This document shows, piece by piece, positions 14,588 to 22,882 of a stretch of 25,492 bases of DNA; within the stretch, counting starts at the first letter, position 1, and every line of letters begins with the position of its first letter. Source of the stretch: Armatimonadota bacterium. GTDB lineage: Bacteria > Actinomycetota > Acidimicrobiia > Spongiisociales > UBA5794. The notes beneath the pieces were generated by a model. That model saw only the letters and a list, made by a program, of their open reading frames with translations. It was not told where the DNA came from and ran no database searches. The stretch is from assembly GCA_008501565.1 (NCBI GenBank), contig QQUL01000260.1:1-25492 (forward strand). The letters run 5' to 3'. A program made the position numbers and the translations under genes.

Positions 14588-17500
14588 CCCTTGTCCCGAC
14601 CAGCGAACAACACGAGATCATCGCCTATCCCAAGCGGCACGTCCGGGTCGCTGCCGGTGCCGGGACCGGAAAGACCACAACCATCGTCGAACGCCTTGGA
14701 GCGTTCGTTGAGGGTGGAACATCGCCGACGCGGGCACTTGGCATCACATTCACGGTGAAAGCAGCCGACGAGCTGAGGAATCGGCTCAGAGAGCGTCTGG
14801 CGTCCGAAACCGACAGCGAAGAGGTCGAAGTTGCCACCTATCACGGATTTGCGACGTCGATCCTCGACGAGTTCGGTCCGTTGGTCGGGTTTGAACCCTC
14901 GTCGCTGCTGCTTGACGACGGCCATCGATCCGAACTCGGACAGCTTGTCCTCAGATCGACACCATCCAATCTGGATCTCACCGCCATGGATGCACGGGTT
15001 GCAGACCTCCTCGATCTCAATGACGCCCTTGACCGTCACCTGCTGTCAACCCAACAGCTCATCGATGGCGCCCCCGCTCACGGCGACGACCGGACCATGG
15101 AGACGTGGGAAAAACGTATCGATTTGGCGACCGTGGCAGCCACGTACCGATCAGAGAAGGAGCGGCTCGGTCTCATCGAGTTCTCCGACCTGATCGCCAA
15201 GGCCGTGGAGGTGGTGACCTCGTACCCCGATATCGCAGCCGAACTTGCTGCACGCTATGACGTCGTGTTGCTTGACGAGTACCAAGACACCGACCCTGCT
15301 CAACGGATTCTCCTCACAGCCATCTTCGGCCCATCCGCCGCGGTAACAGCCGTCGGCGATTCCGACCAGACGATCTACGAGTGGCGTGGTGCGTCCCTTG
15401 ACAACTTCGATGCGTTCCCGGAGCACTTTCCACGCAGCGATGGCGAACCGACGGAAACACTCCCGTTGAGCCTGAACCGTCGCTCCGACCGACTCATCAT
15501 CGATCTTGCCAACACCATCAAAGCTGAGCTGCCGTCGATTGAGGGCTCTGAACCACTTGTCCCCCGCCCCGAGGCAGGCGACGGATCCCTGGTAGTTGCG
15601 TGGTTTGGCTCCGAACGTGAGGAAGCGGGCTGGATAGCCGAAGACATCCTGCGTCGACACGACGACGGCACCGCTTTCAGCGACACGGCCATCCTGGTGC
15701 GGAAACGTGCCTGGATCCCCTTGCTGGTTGCCGCGCTGCGTGAATTCGATATCCCGACGTCGGTCAGTGACCCTGGCACCTTGCTCCAGATTCCGGAGGT
15801 CGCAGATGTCCTGGCGTGGCTACGGATCGTGTCGAATCCCGATGCCGAGCCGGCACTGCTCCGAATTCTCATGGGAGGTCAATACCGGTTGGGATTGGCC
15901 GACCTCAACGCTCTCAAGGTGCACGCCGACACCATCGACGCCGATTCGATCATGGCATCGGTGATGACACCATCACAGGTCGACGGTCTCAGCCAGACGA
16001 CTGCTTCACAGCTCACTCGCTTCGCGGCGATCCATGAGGAGTTGATGCGGTACGCACAGGCAAACACAGTCGCCAATACGATCAATCAGATCATCACGAC
16101 GATCGGATTCTGGGACGAAGCGGCAGCGCTGCGTCCAGGCGAGGCGACGACGGCACGACTCAACATTGCCCGGTTCGTCAATGTGGCCAACGGGTGGCGA
16201 CCCATCGAAGGGCGACCCACGGTCAGCCGGTTCCTTCGCTACATCGATGCGTTGAACGAATCAGGGAGAGACGAAGCCCTCACCCCTCCCACAGCATCCG
16301 TCGTCGACGCGGTGGAACTCACCACCGTCCACGGGGCAAAGGGCCTCGAGTGGGGAACCGTCTATCTCCCCGGTCTTCAGGCGGATGGCTTCCCGATGTC
16401 TGCAAGGCGCCATGACGATCCCGACAGGCACGCCATGTTGCTTCCGTACGAACTCAGGCTCGACGCCGAGCACCTGTCAGAGCTCGCTGCAACCTCAGGG
16501 AACAGCCGAAAAGAACACCTCACTGAAAGAAACACGCAGAGCGAGCACCGGCTTGCGTATGTCGCCGTCACGCGCGCAAAGCACACGATCACGATGTCGG
16601 GTCACGTGTGGCAGGATCACCTCAAACGTCCGAAGAAGCCCTCGCCCTACCTGCTGATGGCACGGGACGTCCCGGGTGCCACGATTGGACCATGGGTCGA
16701 CGAACCGGGCGAACCACCAACGATTGCCCCGTTCTCCGACAGCGACACGGTTCCCGATCCGCTTTTCGGCCATGACGTGGGAACTGCCTTCCGCAAGATC
16801 ATCGCCGACCCGACCACCGTTGCCGCGGATTACCCAGAATTGGTCGATGCGGTGTCTGAGCGAACCCGTCAGCTCACGATTGAGATCGGAGATCTTTCAG
16901 AACCGACAGCCGATCCCACGCCGAAGCCCTTTTCGACTGCTGTGACGAACCTTGTCGCTCTTGCTCAGTGCCCTCTGAAGTTCAAGTGGGTGCACCACGA
17001 CAAACTCCCACGACGTCCGTCGAAAGCTGCCGTCCGAGGGACCGAGTTCCATCGAAAGGTCGAGCTCCACAACCTCGGAGTGATCTCCCTCGACGACGCT
17101 CTACCCGCCAGCTACGACGCCGTGGAGACTGACGAAGCGTTCGTCGACGAGGACTGGACGCCTTCGGATCCTTGGAGCGTCTTCGAAGCATCACGCTTCG
17201 CACACATGAGGGCCCGCTTCACCGAGGCACCGTTTGAATTCGCGATCGGATCGGGATCCATTCGAGGCAAAATCGATGCCATCTATGAACCATCACCCGG
17301 GATCTGGGAAATCGTTGACTACAAATCGGGACGACCCTCCGCAGATCCAGCCCGAATGGTCCAGCTCAAGGCGTATGCGGTTGCGGTCGCTGACGGTGCC
17401 GTGTCATCGGAGACACCCGAGGCGATGAGCGTTTCATTTGCCTACTTCGGCGGTACCGAAGCCGAAGAGATTTCCGAAGCCGTCGACGATCAATGGATTG

Positions 17501-17643
17501 CCGAGGCGAAGATCGAGATCGCCCGTCTGGTCGACATCGGCGCCGAGGGACCGTGGACCGCAACGCCATCACCCGCGTGCCGCTTCTGTGACTTCCTCGT
17601 CCACTGCGACGCAGGCAAGGCTTTTCTGACGTCTGACGTCTGA
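14584..17643 (+). CDS. adnB: AdnB-like UvrD-family helicase fused to RecB-like Fe-S nuclease
   Basis: The 1019-residue protein carries Walker A AGAGTGKT (24-31), Walker B VVLLDEYQD (227-235), GDSDQTIYEWRG (258-269), LTTVHGAKGLEWGTVYLPG (579-597) and HRLAYVAVTRAK (655-666). The C-terminal nuclease has LAQCPLKFKW (C796), H823, D898 (GKIDAIY), D912 and K914 (IVDYKSGRP), and C999, C1002, C1008 (CRFCDFLVHC). The motor motifs are more canonical than in the upstream subunit, consistent with AdnB as the main translocase. ATG at 14584 overlaps the upstream stop (ATGA), implying coupled synthesis of a heterodimer. The last residues (LTSDV) and the TGA stop are encoded by a 7-bp repeat array. It is convergent with dtd, 9 bp away. 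Confidence 0.9.
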   Translation: MTLVPTSEQHEIIAYPKRHVRVAAGAGTGKTTTIVERLGAFVEGGTSPTRALGITFTVKAADELRNRLRERLASETDSEEVEVATYHGFATSILDEFGPLVGFEPSSLLLDDGHRSELGQLVLRSTPSNLDLTAMDARVADLLDLNDALDRHLLSTQQLIDGAPAHGDDRTMETWEKRIDLATVAATYRSEKERLGLIEFSDLIAKAVEVVTSYPDIAAELAARYDVVLLDEYQDTDPAQRILLTAIFGPSAAVTAVGDSDQTIYEWRGASLDNFDAFPEHFPRSDGEPTETLPLSLNRRSDRLIIDLANTIKAELPSIEGSEPLVPRPEAGDGSLVVAWFGSEREEAGWIAEDILRRHDDGTAFSDTAILVRKRAWIPLLVAALREFDIPTSVSDPGTLLQIPEVADVLAWLRIVSNPDAEPALLRILMGGQYRLGLADLNALKVHADTIDADSIMASVMTPSQVDGLSQTTASQLTRFAAIHEELMRYAQANTVANTINQIITTIGFWDEAAALRPGEATTARLNIARFVNVANGWRPIEGRPTVSRFLRYIDALNESGRDEALTPPTASVVDAVELTTVHGAKGLEWGTVYLPGLQADGFPMSARRHDDPDRHAMLLPYELRLDAEHLSELAATSGNSRKEHLTERNTQSEHRLAYVAVTRAKHTITMSGHVWQDHLKRPKKPSPYLLMARDVPGATIGPWVDEPGEPPTIAPFSDSDTVPDPLFGHDVGTAFRKIIADPTTVAADYPELVDAVSERTRQLTIEIGDLSEPTADPTPKPFSTAVTNLVALAQCPLKFKWVHHDKLPRRPSKAAVRGTEFHRKVELHNLGVISLDDALPASYDAVETDEAFVDEDWTPSDPWSVFEASRFAHMRARFTEAPFEFAIGSGSIRGKIDAIYEPSPGIWEIVDYKSGRPSADPARMVQLKAYAVAVADGAVSSETPEAMSVSFAYFGGTEAEEISEAVDDQWIAEAKIEIARLVDIGAEGPWTATPSPACRFCDFLVHCDAGKAFLTSDV

Positions 17644-17653
17644 CGTCTGAGAT
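17626..17653. repeat. Period-7 array, unit CTGACGT, spanning the adnB stop codon
   Basis: Three exact CTGACGT units (17626-17646) and a degenerate CTGAGAT (17647-17653). The TGA stop of adnB (17641-17643) is part of the third unit, and the array also reaches the convergent dtd stop. Confidence 0.85.
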
Positions 17654-18108
17654 CAGAGGATCTTGCCTTCTCGGCTCTCGACGATGATGGTGACGGGCCC
17701 GTCGTTGACGAGGCTCACTTCCATCATCGATCCGAAGACACCGGTCTGCACTTCGAGCCCACGTGACGCGAGTTCGGTACAGAATCGTTCCACAAGGGGT
17801 TGTGCCTCCTCAGGTCGAGCTGCTGCGACGAACGATGGACGGCGACCCTTGCGAATGTCTCCGGCGAGCGTGAACTGGGATACGACGAGTACTCCACCCT
17901 CGACATCTTCAACTGACCGGTTCATCTTGCCTTCGCCGTCGCGGAAGATCCGTAGATCAGCAATTTTGGACGCGCACGCGACTGCATCGACATCGGAGTC
18001 TCCAACCTCAACACCAACGAGCACGACAAGCCCAAGCCCAATCTCACCGACGGTCAGCCCATCGATGTCCACTCGGCCAGTTCGGACTCGCTGCACGACG
18101 ATCCGCAT
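17653..18108 (-). CDS. dtd: D-aminoacyl-tRNA deacylase
   Basis: The 151-residue protein has normal DTD length. It starts MRIVVQRVRTGRVDIDG, the family N-terminus, and has VVSQFTLAGD (75-84) with Thr80 at the catalytic position. The cross-subunit motif NDGPVT (135-140) stands in place of the more common NxGPVT. It releases D-amino acids wrongly loaded onto tRNA, as a homodimer in the cytoplasm. ATG at 18108 is preferred; the frame is open for another 250 codons upstream, but that part is antisense to the DUF368 gene. It is divergent from that gene with a 45-bp gap, and convergent with adnB. Confidence 0.95.
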   Translation of the reverse strand: MRIVVQRVRTGRVDIDGLTVGEIGLGLVVLVGVEVGDSDVDAVACASKIADLRIFRDGEGKMNRSVEDVEGGVLVVSQFTLAGDIRKGRRPSFVAAARPEEAQPLVERFCTELASRGLEVQTGVFGSMMEVSLVNDGPVTIIVESREGKIL

Positions 18109-18153
18109 CGTCAGTACCCCTTCTTCGGACAACGAGAACCTACACTCGCCACG

Positions 18154-19068
18154 ATGATTCTCGACTCCATCACATCGTTTGTGCGCGGCTTCGCCATGGG
18201 CACAGCCGATCTCGTTCCCGGCGTCTCGGGTGGAACGATCGCCCTCGTGTTCGGTATCTACGAGAAGCTTGTCGCATCGATCCGGGCCGGCTCTTCGGCC
18301 CTTGGCAGCCTCGTGCGAGCCGACGTGACTGGCTTCCGACGGTGGATGGGTGAGGTCGAGTGGCGATTCATCATTCCGCTCGGAATGGGGATCCTTTTCG
18401 CCGTCGTGTCTCTCGCACAGGTCATCAGTGATCTCCTCCACAACGAACCGGTCCTGATGGCGTCTCTGTTCGTCGGATTGGTTGCCGGGTCGATGGTCGT
18501 GGCGTGGAACATGATCAGGAGACCCGAAGCAGCACACCTGTGGATCGCACTCGCCGTCGGTGTGGTTGTCTTCTTCCTTCTTGGGCTTCGGTCCGGAACA
18601 ACCGAGGACACGGTGCAACAGGTCACTGATCCCGCAATGTGGGCCTATTTCGGCGCCGGAGCCATCGCGATCTGCGCCATGATTCTGCCCGGCATATCCG
18701 GTTCGTTCATCCTGATCATGCTTGGGATGTACACACCGGTGCTTGGAGCGGTCACCGACCGCAACGTCGGAGTCGTCCTCATCTTCATGGTCGGGGCGGT
18801 CGTCGGGCTCGCCCTCTTCTCCCAACTGCTCCACCGTGCCCTCACGACCCGCCACGACGTCGTGCTCGCTGCCCTGGTCGGCCTGATGGGTGGATCCCTT
18901 CGTGTCCTGTGGCCTTGGCCGCTCGGCGTCGATTCAACCAAGCTCGGCTCCCCCGACTCCGATGTCGCACTTGCACTCGTCATGGCTGTGATCGGCTTCG
19001 GGTTTGTGCTGGTCATCGCGAGATTCGCAGCGCAGATCGAGGAATCCAACGCACCGTCCACGGACTGA
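18154..19068 (+). CDS. DUF368 membrane protein, undecaprenyl-phosphate transporter (PopT type)
   Basis: The 304-residue polytopic protein contains the DUF368 hallmark FAMGTADLVPGVSGGTIAL (13-31) and its pseudo-repeat MILPGISGSFILIMLG (176-191). Both sit at broken-helix positions in an inverted-repeat fold. About eight further hydrophobic segments are visible. DUF368 proteins have been reported to return undecaprenyl phosphate across the membrane for reuse in wall and glycan synthesis; this role is taken from the family. ATG at 18154 starts 45 bp from dtd. The stop lies 1 bp from the stop of the convergent antiporter gene. Confidence 0.92.
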   Translation: MILDSITSFVRGFAMGTADLVPGVSGGTIALVFGIYEKLVASIRAGSSALGSLVRADVTGFRRWMGEVEWRFIIPLGMGILFAVVSLAQVISDLLHNEPVLMASLFVGLVAGSMVVAWNMIRRPEAAHLWIALAVGVVVFFLLGLRSGTTEDTVQQVTDPAMWAYFGAGAIAICAMILPGISGSFILIMLGMYTPVLGAVTDRNVGVVLIFMVGAVVGLALFSQLLHRALTTRHDVVLAALVGLMGGSLRVLWPWPLGVDSTKLGSPDSDVALALVMAVIGFGFVLVIARFAAQIEESNAPSTD

Positions 19069-19069
19069 A

Positions 19070-20308
19070 CTATGACACCGGCTTCGTCGGTGCATCCACC
19101 GGTGCAGGCAACGGTGGTGAGAAGAGCCGGAACACGATCGGCGAGAGGATTGCCGTAACGCCGACCAGCAGTACCGCACCGGCAGACAAACCCTCATCGA
19201 TCACGCCAATCTGCACACCCACCTCGGCGAGGGCAATGATCACGCTCAGCTGACCGGCGAGCAGGACACCTGACCCGAGGGAGTCGCGAAACGACAGCCC
19301 GCGGAACATGAGCAGCGGGGAAGGCAGCATCTTTGCGAGCACCGCCACAACAATGATCGCCGCAGCGGTTCGCAGGACGGTGGAATCCTGCAATGCATCG
19401 AGCGGAAACGCCACACCGACGGAGATGAAGAAGATCGGGATCAGGAAGCCGTACGCGAACCCGGAGATCCGTGCCTCGAGGTCTCCCGATCTCCGGAACA
19501 CGAAGGCGAAGATCGCTCCCGCCATGAACGCTCCGAGGATTGGATCCATGTCGAGTGCGAGGGACAGCCCCACGAACACGAAGAGCAACGCCAACGCGAA
19601 TCTGATACCGAGCTCGTCGGGGTCGTGGGAGGCGAAGAGGCGCTCAGCCTGTTGGGGGAACCACCAGGCAAGGGTACGCATCAACCACAACGCAACAAGA
19701 AGAATGACTGCGAAGAGCGGGACCGCGAGCATCTCGATGCCCCATCCCGACCGAAACCACACGGAAAACACGATGATCCCGGTCGCCGCAAGGAACTCGG
19801 CGATGATCCCGAGAACAATCGTCAACTGACCCTGTCGGGTACCGGATCGATTCCCGGCACGAAGTGCGGGAATGATGATGCCGGCTGAGGCGGCTGACAC
19901 GAGGAGCGTCAGGAAGACACGCTCGTGCACAGTGTCGAGGCCGACGAAGCCGAACCCGATCCAGGCAAGCCCGACGAACAGTGCATATCCGATGAGCCCG
20001 CTGATGATGGGGCCCTTGCCTTCACGCTCAAGTGAATTGAAATCGATCTCGAATCCCGCAAGAAACATCAGCAGGAAAAGGCCGATCTCGGCGAGAACAA
20101 GAATGAACCCCTCGGACGTCGACTCGGCCGGGATCCAGCCGAAAACCTGGGGCCCGATGAGGAGACCAAACAGAATCTCAAGGACCACAGCGGGGATCCC
20201 GATGGCGCGGGCGACCAGGGGAAGAAGAAACGCTGCGAACCCTATGACCACAAATGTTGTTGCATTGGGGAGGACACTGTTTGCGGCTTCGACCGCGAAA
20301 ACGAGCAC
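19070..20308 (-). CDS. CPA2-family cation/proton antiporter (Na_H_Exchanger)
   Basis: This 412-residue protein has about 12-13 hydrophobic segments. It shows CPA2 features: GIPAVVLEILFGLLIGPQV near the N-terminus, LAEIGLFLLMFLAGFEID, and a later MDPILGAFMAGAIFAFVFR and PIFFISVGVAFPLD. It exchanges Na+ or K+ for protons across the membrane; the ion is not decided. The frame could start further upstream, but that would overlap the TrkA-type gene. GTG at 20308 lies 2 bp after that gene's stop (TGA CC GTG) with GGTGAG in front, so it is translationally linked. The C-terminus is Pro-rich. It lacks its own RCK domain; the upstream protein probably supplies regulation. Confidence 0.88.
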   Translation of the reverse strand: MLVFAVEAANSVLPNATTFVVIGFAAFLLPLVARAIGIPAVVLEILFGLLIGPQVFGWIPAESTSEGFILVLAEIGLFLLMFLAGFEIDFNSLEREGKGPIISGLIGYALFVGLAWIGFGFVGLDTVHERVFLTLLVSAASAGIIIPALRAGNRSGTRQGQLTIVLGIIAEFLAATGIIVFSVWFRSGWGIEMLAVPLFAVILLVALWLMRTLAWWFPQQAERLFASHDPDELGIRFALALLFVFVGLSLALDMDPILGAFMAGAIFAFVFRRSGDLEARISGFAYGFLIPIFFISVGVAFPLDALQDSTVLRTAAAIIVVAVLAKMLPSPLLMFRGLSFRDSLGSGVLLAGQLSVIIALAEVGVQIGVIDEGLSAGAVLLVGVTAILSPIVFRLFSPPLPAPVDAPTKPVS

Positions 20309-20310
20309 GG

Positions 20311-21753
20311 TCAGCTCACCAACGGCACGAAGAGGACGGAACCCTGACCGCGTGCGGCAGCCCACACCGCTATTCCGGGATTCCACTTTCCCACTCGCCC
20401 TGGTGGCATTGACACCACAAGCAGGCGGTCGGGCGCCATGACGGATGTGATCACGCGCACCGGATTGCCTCGAACAACGTGCCGTTCAACGTGGACATCC
20501 TGCACCGATGCCTCGCGACGCAACCAATCGGTTGCGTGCTTCCTGTCCATGAGGTCGTCCCTGCCCATGAACGTTGGATTTGCAACGGCCACCCCGATGA
20601 CCTTCGCCCCGGAGCGCCTCGCAATGTCGATCGCTGCACGCCCGGCCGCGTCGGAAGAAATCGTTCGGCGGGCCGGGGCAACGATGTGGTCGAACTGCAC
20701 ATCATCCCGCGTGAGGAGCACAGGGACCCCCGCCGAACTCAGCCCATTGAGGACTTTCGGGATGCCGCTGTAGGGCCGAAAGAACGAACGCTTCGGCAGG
20801 GGCGCCACGATCGCACCAACGCTCTCCTCGCTGGCAACATCGAGCCGTGCCAAGTAGGGATCGCCATCGACCGCACGGAGCTCAACCTCGACGCCCAACT
20901 CGTCGGGCGTCACACGCGCAACAAGGGCCTCCAACTCCTCCGCCGAAGCTGAGTTCTTGATGGAATCCGGGTTGCGATAGACCACGACGACACTTGCCGC
21001 ATTCGAGTTTCGAACGAAATGTGCGGCTTCTGCGACGGGACCCGCGAGGTCGGCTTGTGATGAAAGAGCGACGACGACCTTACGTCCGAAATTCAGCGGG
21101 AACCGCGACACGCCACCGGCGAATGTTCGCACCAGGAGGGAGAAATCAGCAGCGGATCCAACGATCGTCACGCGATCACCGGTGAGGAGTCGTGTACCGC
21201 CGTGCGGGACAACAAGCTTGCCATCACGAAGAATGGCGGCCACAACCCACAGATCCGAGTGGATCTCCTTGAGTGCCTTGCCCTGTACCGGTGAGTCGGG
21301 GGTGATCTCAAACTCGATCGCCTCGGCCTTTCCCGCAGAGAAAGTCGTCGAAGCCAGCTTTCGTGGCTCCATGACGATCTCCATGTCGCGGGCTGCAAGC
21401 GAGGAGGGAACGATGACCCGAACGCCCGCGGCTCGATATTCGTCGGACCGTTCAGGTACCCGTGCGAGCGCAACGATGTGTTCGGCGCCTGCATCAGCAG
21501 CGAGCTTTGCCACCTCGAGATTCACCTCGTCGGATCCTGCCGCGGCGACAACTGTCGCCGCACTGTCGATGCCGGCACTGCGAAGGGTTACCGCGCTCGA
21601 ACCATCGCCGTGGATGGTCTCGACGTCACGGACGCGCTTGACTGCCTCAAGACGGGCGACATCGGTGTCAATCACAACGATGTCCCAACTGTCTCCGAGG
21701 CGTCTGATCAACTCACGCGTGGTGGCGCCTGCTCCAACGACGACCGCTCTCAT
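20311..21753 (-). CDS. TrkA-N / TrkA-C protein with two USP-like domains, antiporter regulator
   Basis: The 480-residue soluble protein has a TrkA-N Rossmann domain (1-120; MRAVVVGAGATTRELI, then VVIDTD with the nucleotide-ribose acid at 29-31). TrkA-C follows (about 139-210; SPVQGKALKEIHSDLWVVA, LLTGDRVTIVGS). Two USP-like alpha/beta domains come next (about 222-370 and 375-480), the second with RRSGAKVIGVAVANP. Such proteins gate K+ channels or antiporters in response to NAD(H) or adenine nucleotides; the ligand here is inferred. ATG at 21753 is preceded by GGAGG. It is followed after 2 bp by the antiporter gene, so the two likely form one transport system. USP-like identity of the two C-terminal domains is less sure than TrkA-N/C. 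Confidence 0.87.
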   Translation of the reverse strand: MRAVVVGAGATTRELIRRLGDSWDIVVIDTDVARLEAVKRVRDVETIHGDGSSAVTLRSAGIDSAATVVAAAGSDEVNLEVAKLAADAGAEHIVALARVPERSDEYRAAGVRVIVPSSLAARDMEIVMEPRKLASTTFSAGKAEAIEFEITPDSPVQGKALKEIHSDLWVVAAILRDGKLVVPHGGTRLLTGDRVTIVGSAADFSLLVRTFAGGVSRFPLNFGRKVVVALSSQADLAGPVAEAAHFVRNSNAASVVVVYRNPDSIKNSASAEELEALVARVTPDELGVEVELRAVDGDPYLARLDVASEESVGAIVAPLPKRSFFRPYSGIPKVLNGLSSAGVPVLLTRDDVQFDHIVAPARRTISSDAAGRAAIDIARRSGAKVIGVAVANPTFMGRDDLMDRKHATDWLRREASVQDVHVERHVVRGNPVRVITSVMAPDRLLVVSMPPGRVGKWNPGIAVWAAARGQGSVLFVPLVS

Positions 21754-21783
21754 GATCCTCCGATTTGGGGGCGATGTCGGGCC

Positions 21784-21806
21784 ATTATGCCCGGTTTTGC
21801 CAAAAC
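21784..21806 (-). promoter_or_regulatory. Possible promoter/operator for the TrkA-antiporter pair
   Basis: On the minus strand, CATAAT (21789-21784) is a -10-like hexamer about 30 bp before the ATG. Directly upstream is the dyad GTTTTG-G-CAAAAC (21806-21794, minus-strand reading), a 13-bp perfect inverted repeat. No convincing -35 box is seen. Regulation is a guess from position. Confidence 0.3.
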
Positions 21807-21835
21807 GACGTACCGATGGCTCTCGTGGTCGGTGT

Positions 21836-22882
21836 CTAGTGAGTCCGAAAACGCGGCGCCGGTGCAGGTCTGGTGCCGTGCGGAGCCTCCACGATTGCAC
21901 CGCGTTCCGCGTTGTGGGGGTGATTCTCTGCTTCGGCGATCGTGAGCACCGGCGTCACGCACGCATCAGTTCCATCAAAGACGGACTGCCAATCGTCACG
22001 CGAGCGCTGCCCGAACGCCGTGGCAAACGTTGATGCCAACGCTGGCCAATTCGCACGATCCATGCGATCGGGAATCGACTGCTCATCGAGACCGAGTCCC
22101 GCTACGAGCGCCGAATAGAACGCTGGTTCCAGAGCCCCAACGGCCACGAATCTCCCGTCTGCCGTTGCGTAGGTTCGATAGAACGGTGCACCACCGTCGA
22201 GAAGGTTGGCTTCACGCTCGTCTGTCCACGCGCCAGCGTTGTGTAGTGCTCGGATGGGTCCGAGGAGCGACGCTGCGCCATCAACCATCGCTACGTCGAT
22301 GACCTGCCCCACACCGGTTCGGTTCCGCTCGAAAAGCGCTGCGGTGACTCCTGCGACCGCAAACATGCCGCCTCCTCCGTAATCGCCGACGAGATTGAGC
22401 GGTGGTATCGGCCTGTCTTGTGTGCCGATGGCGTGGAGTGCACCGGTCAGTGCGACATAGTTGATGTCGTGTCCTGCCATCGACGAGTAGGTGCCGTCCT
22501 GACCCCATCCGGTCACACGGGCAACCACGAGTCGAGGATTCAGATCCAGGAGGATCTCGGGGCCGAGACCGAGGCGCTCGAGGGTCCCGGGTCGGAAGCC
22601 CTCAATCACGACGTCGGCCTCGCGAATGAGTTCAAGGGCCCGCCTGACCCCGCCATCGGTTTTGAGATCGATCGCGATGACTTGACCCGTACCGTTTGAT
22701 GTCGTGCCAAGCCCACCGGGAAGCTGATTTCCCCCTGGACGACTGATGCGTGTGATCGCAGCCCCCATGTCGGCGAGAATGCCGCAGGCAAACGGAACGG
22801 GCCCAATGGCTTCGAATGCAACGATCCTGACGCTGTCGAGGGGACCGCTTCGCTGGTCGCTCGGGCTGCTCAAAGGGAGCAC
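21836..22882 (-). CDS. CoA-transferase family III protein, AMACR-like
   Basis: The 348-residue protein belongs to the CaiB/BaiF fold. IGPVPFACGILADMGAAITR (26-45) is the N-terminal signature, VIEGFRPGTLERLGLG (92-107) the CoA-binding region, and GHDINY (137-142) plus GDYGGGGM (166-173) supply H138 and D167. These match the catalytic His and Asp of alpha-methylacyl-CoA racemase, so epimerisation of 2-methyl-branched acyl-CoAs is more likely than formyl/carnitine CoA transfer, though the substrate is unknown. The GTG at 22882 overlaps the end of the nucleoside hydrolase gene by 13 bp; TTG at 22873 is an alternative. Downstream is the antiporter pair after an 82-bp gap. Confidence 0.88.
   Translation of the reverse strand: MLPLSSPSDQRSGPLDSVRIVAFEAIGPVPFACGILADMGAAITRISRPGGNQLPGGLGTTSNGTGQVIAIDLKTDGGVRRALELIREADVVIEGFRPGTLERLGLGPEILLDLNPRLVVARVTGWGQDGTYSSMAGHDINYVALTGALHAIGTQDRPIPPLNLVGDYGGGGMFAVAGVTAALFERNRTGVGQVIDVAMVDGAASLLGPIRALHNAGAWTDEREANLLDGGAPFYRTYATADGRFVAVGALEPAFYSALVAGLGLDEQSIPDRMDRANWPALASTFATAFGQRSRDDWQSVFDGTDACVTPVLTIAEAENHPHNAERGAIVEAPHGTRPAPAPRFRTH

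Noticed and set aside
18109..18855. Extension of dtd to 400 residues
   Set aside because: The extra Asp/His/Arg-rich part is antisense to the DUF368 gene; the DTD family starts at MRIVVQRV.
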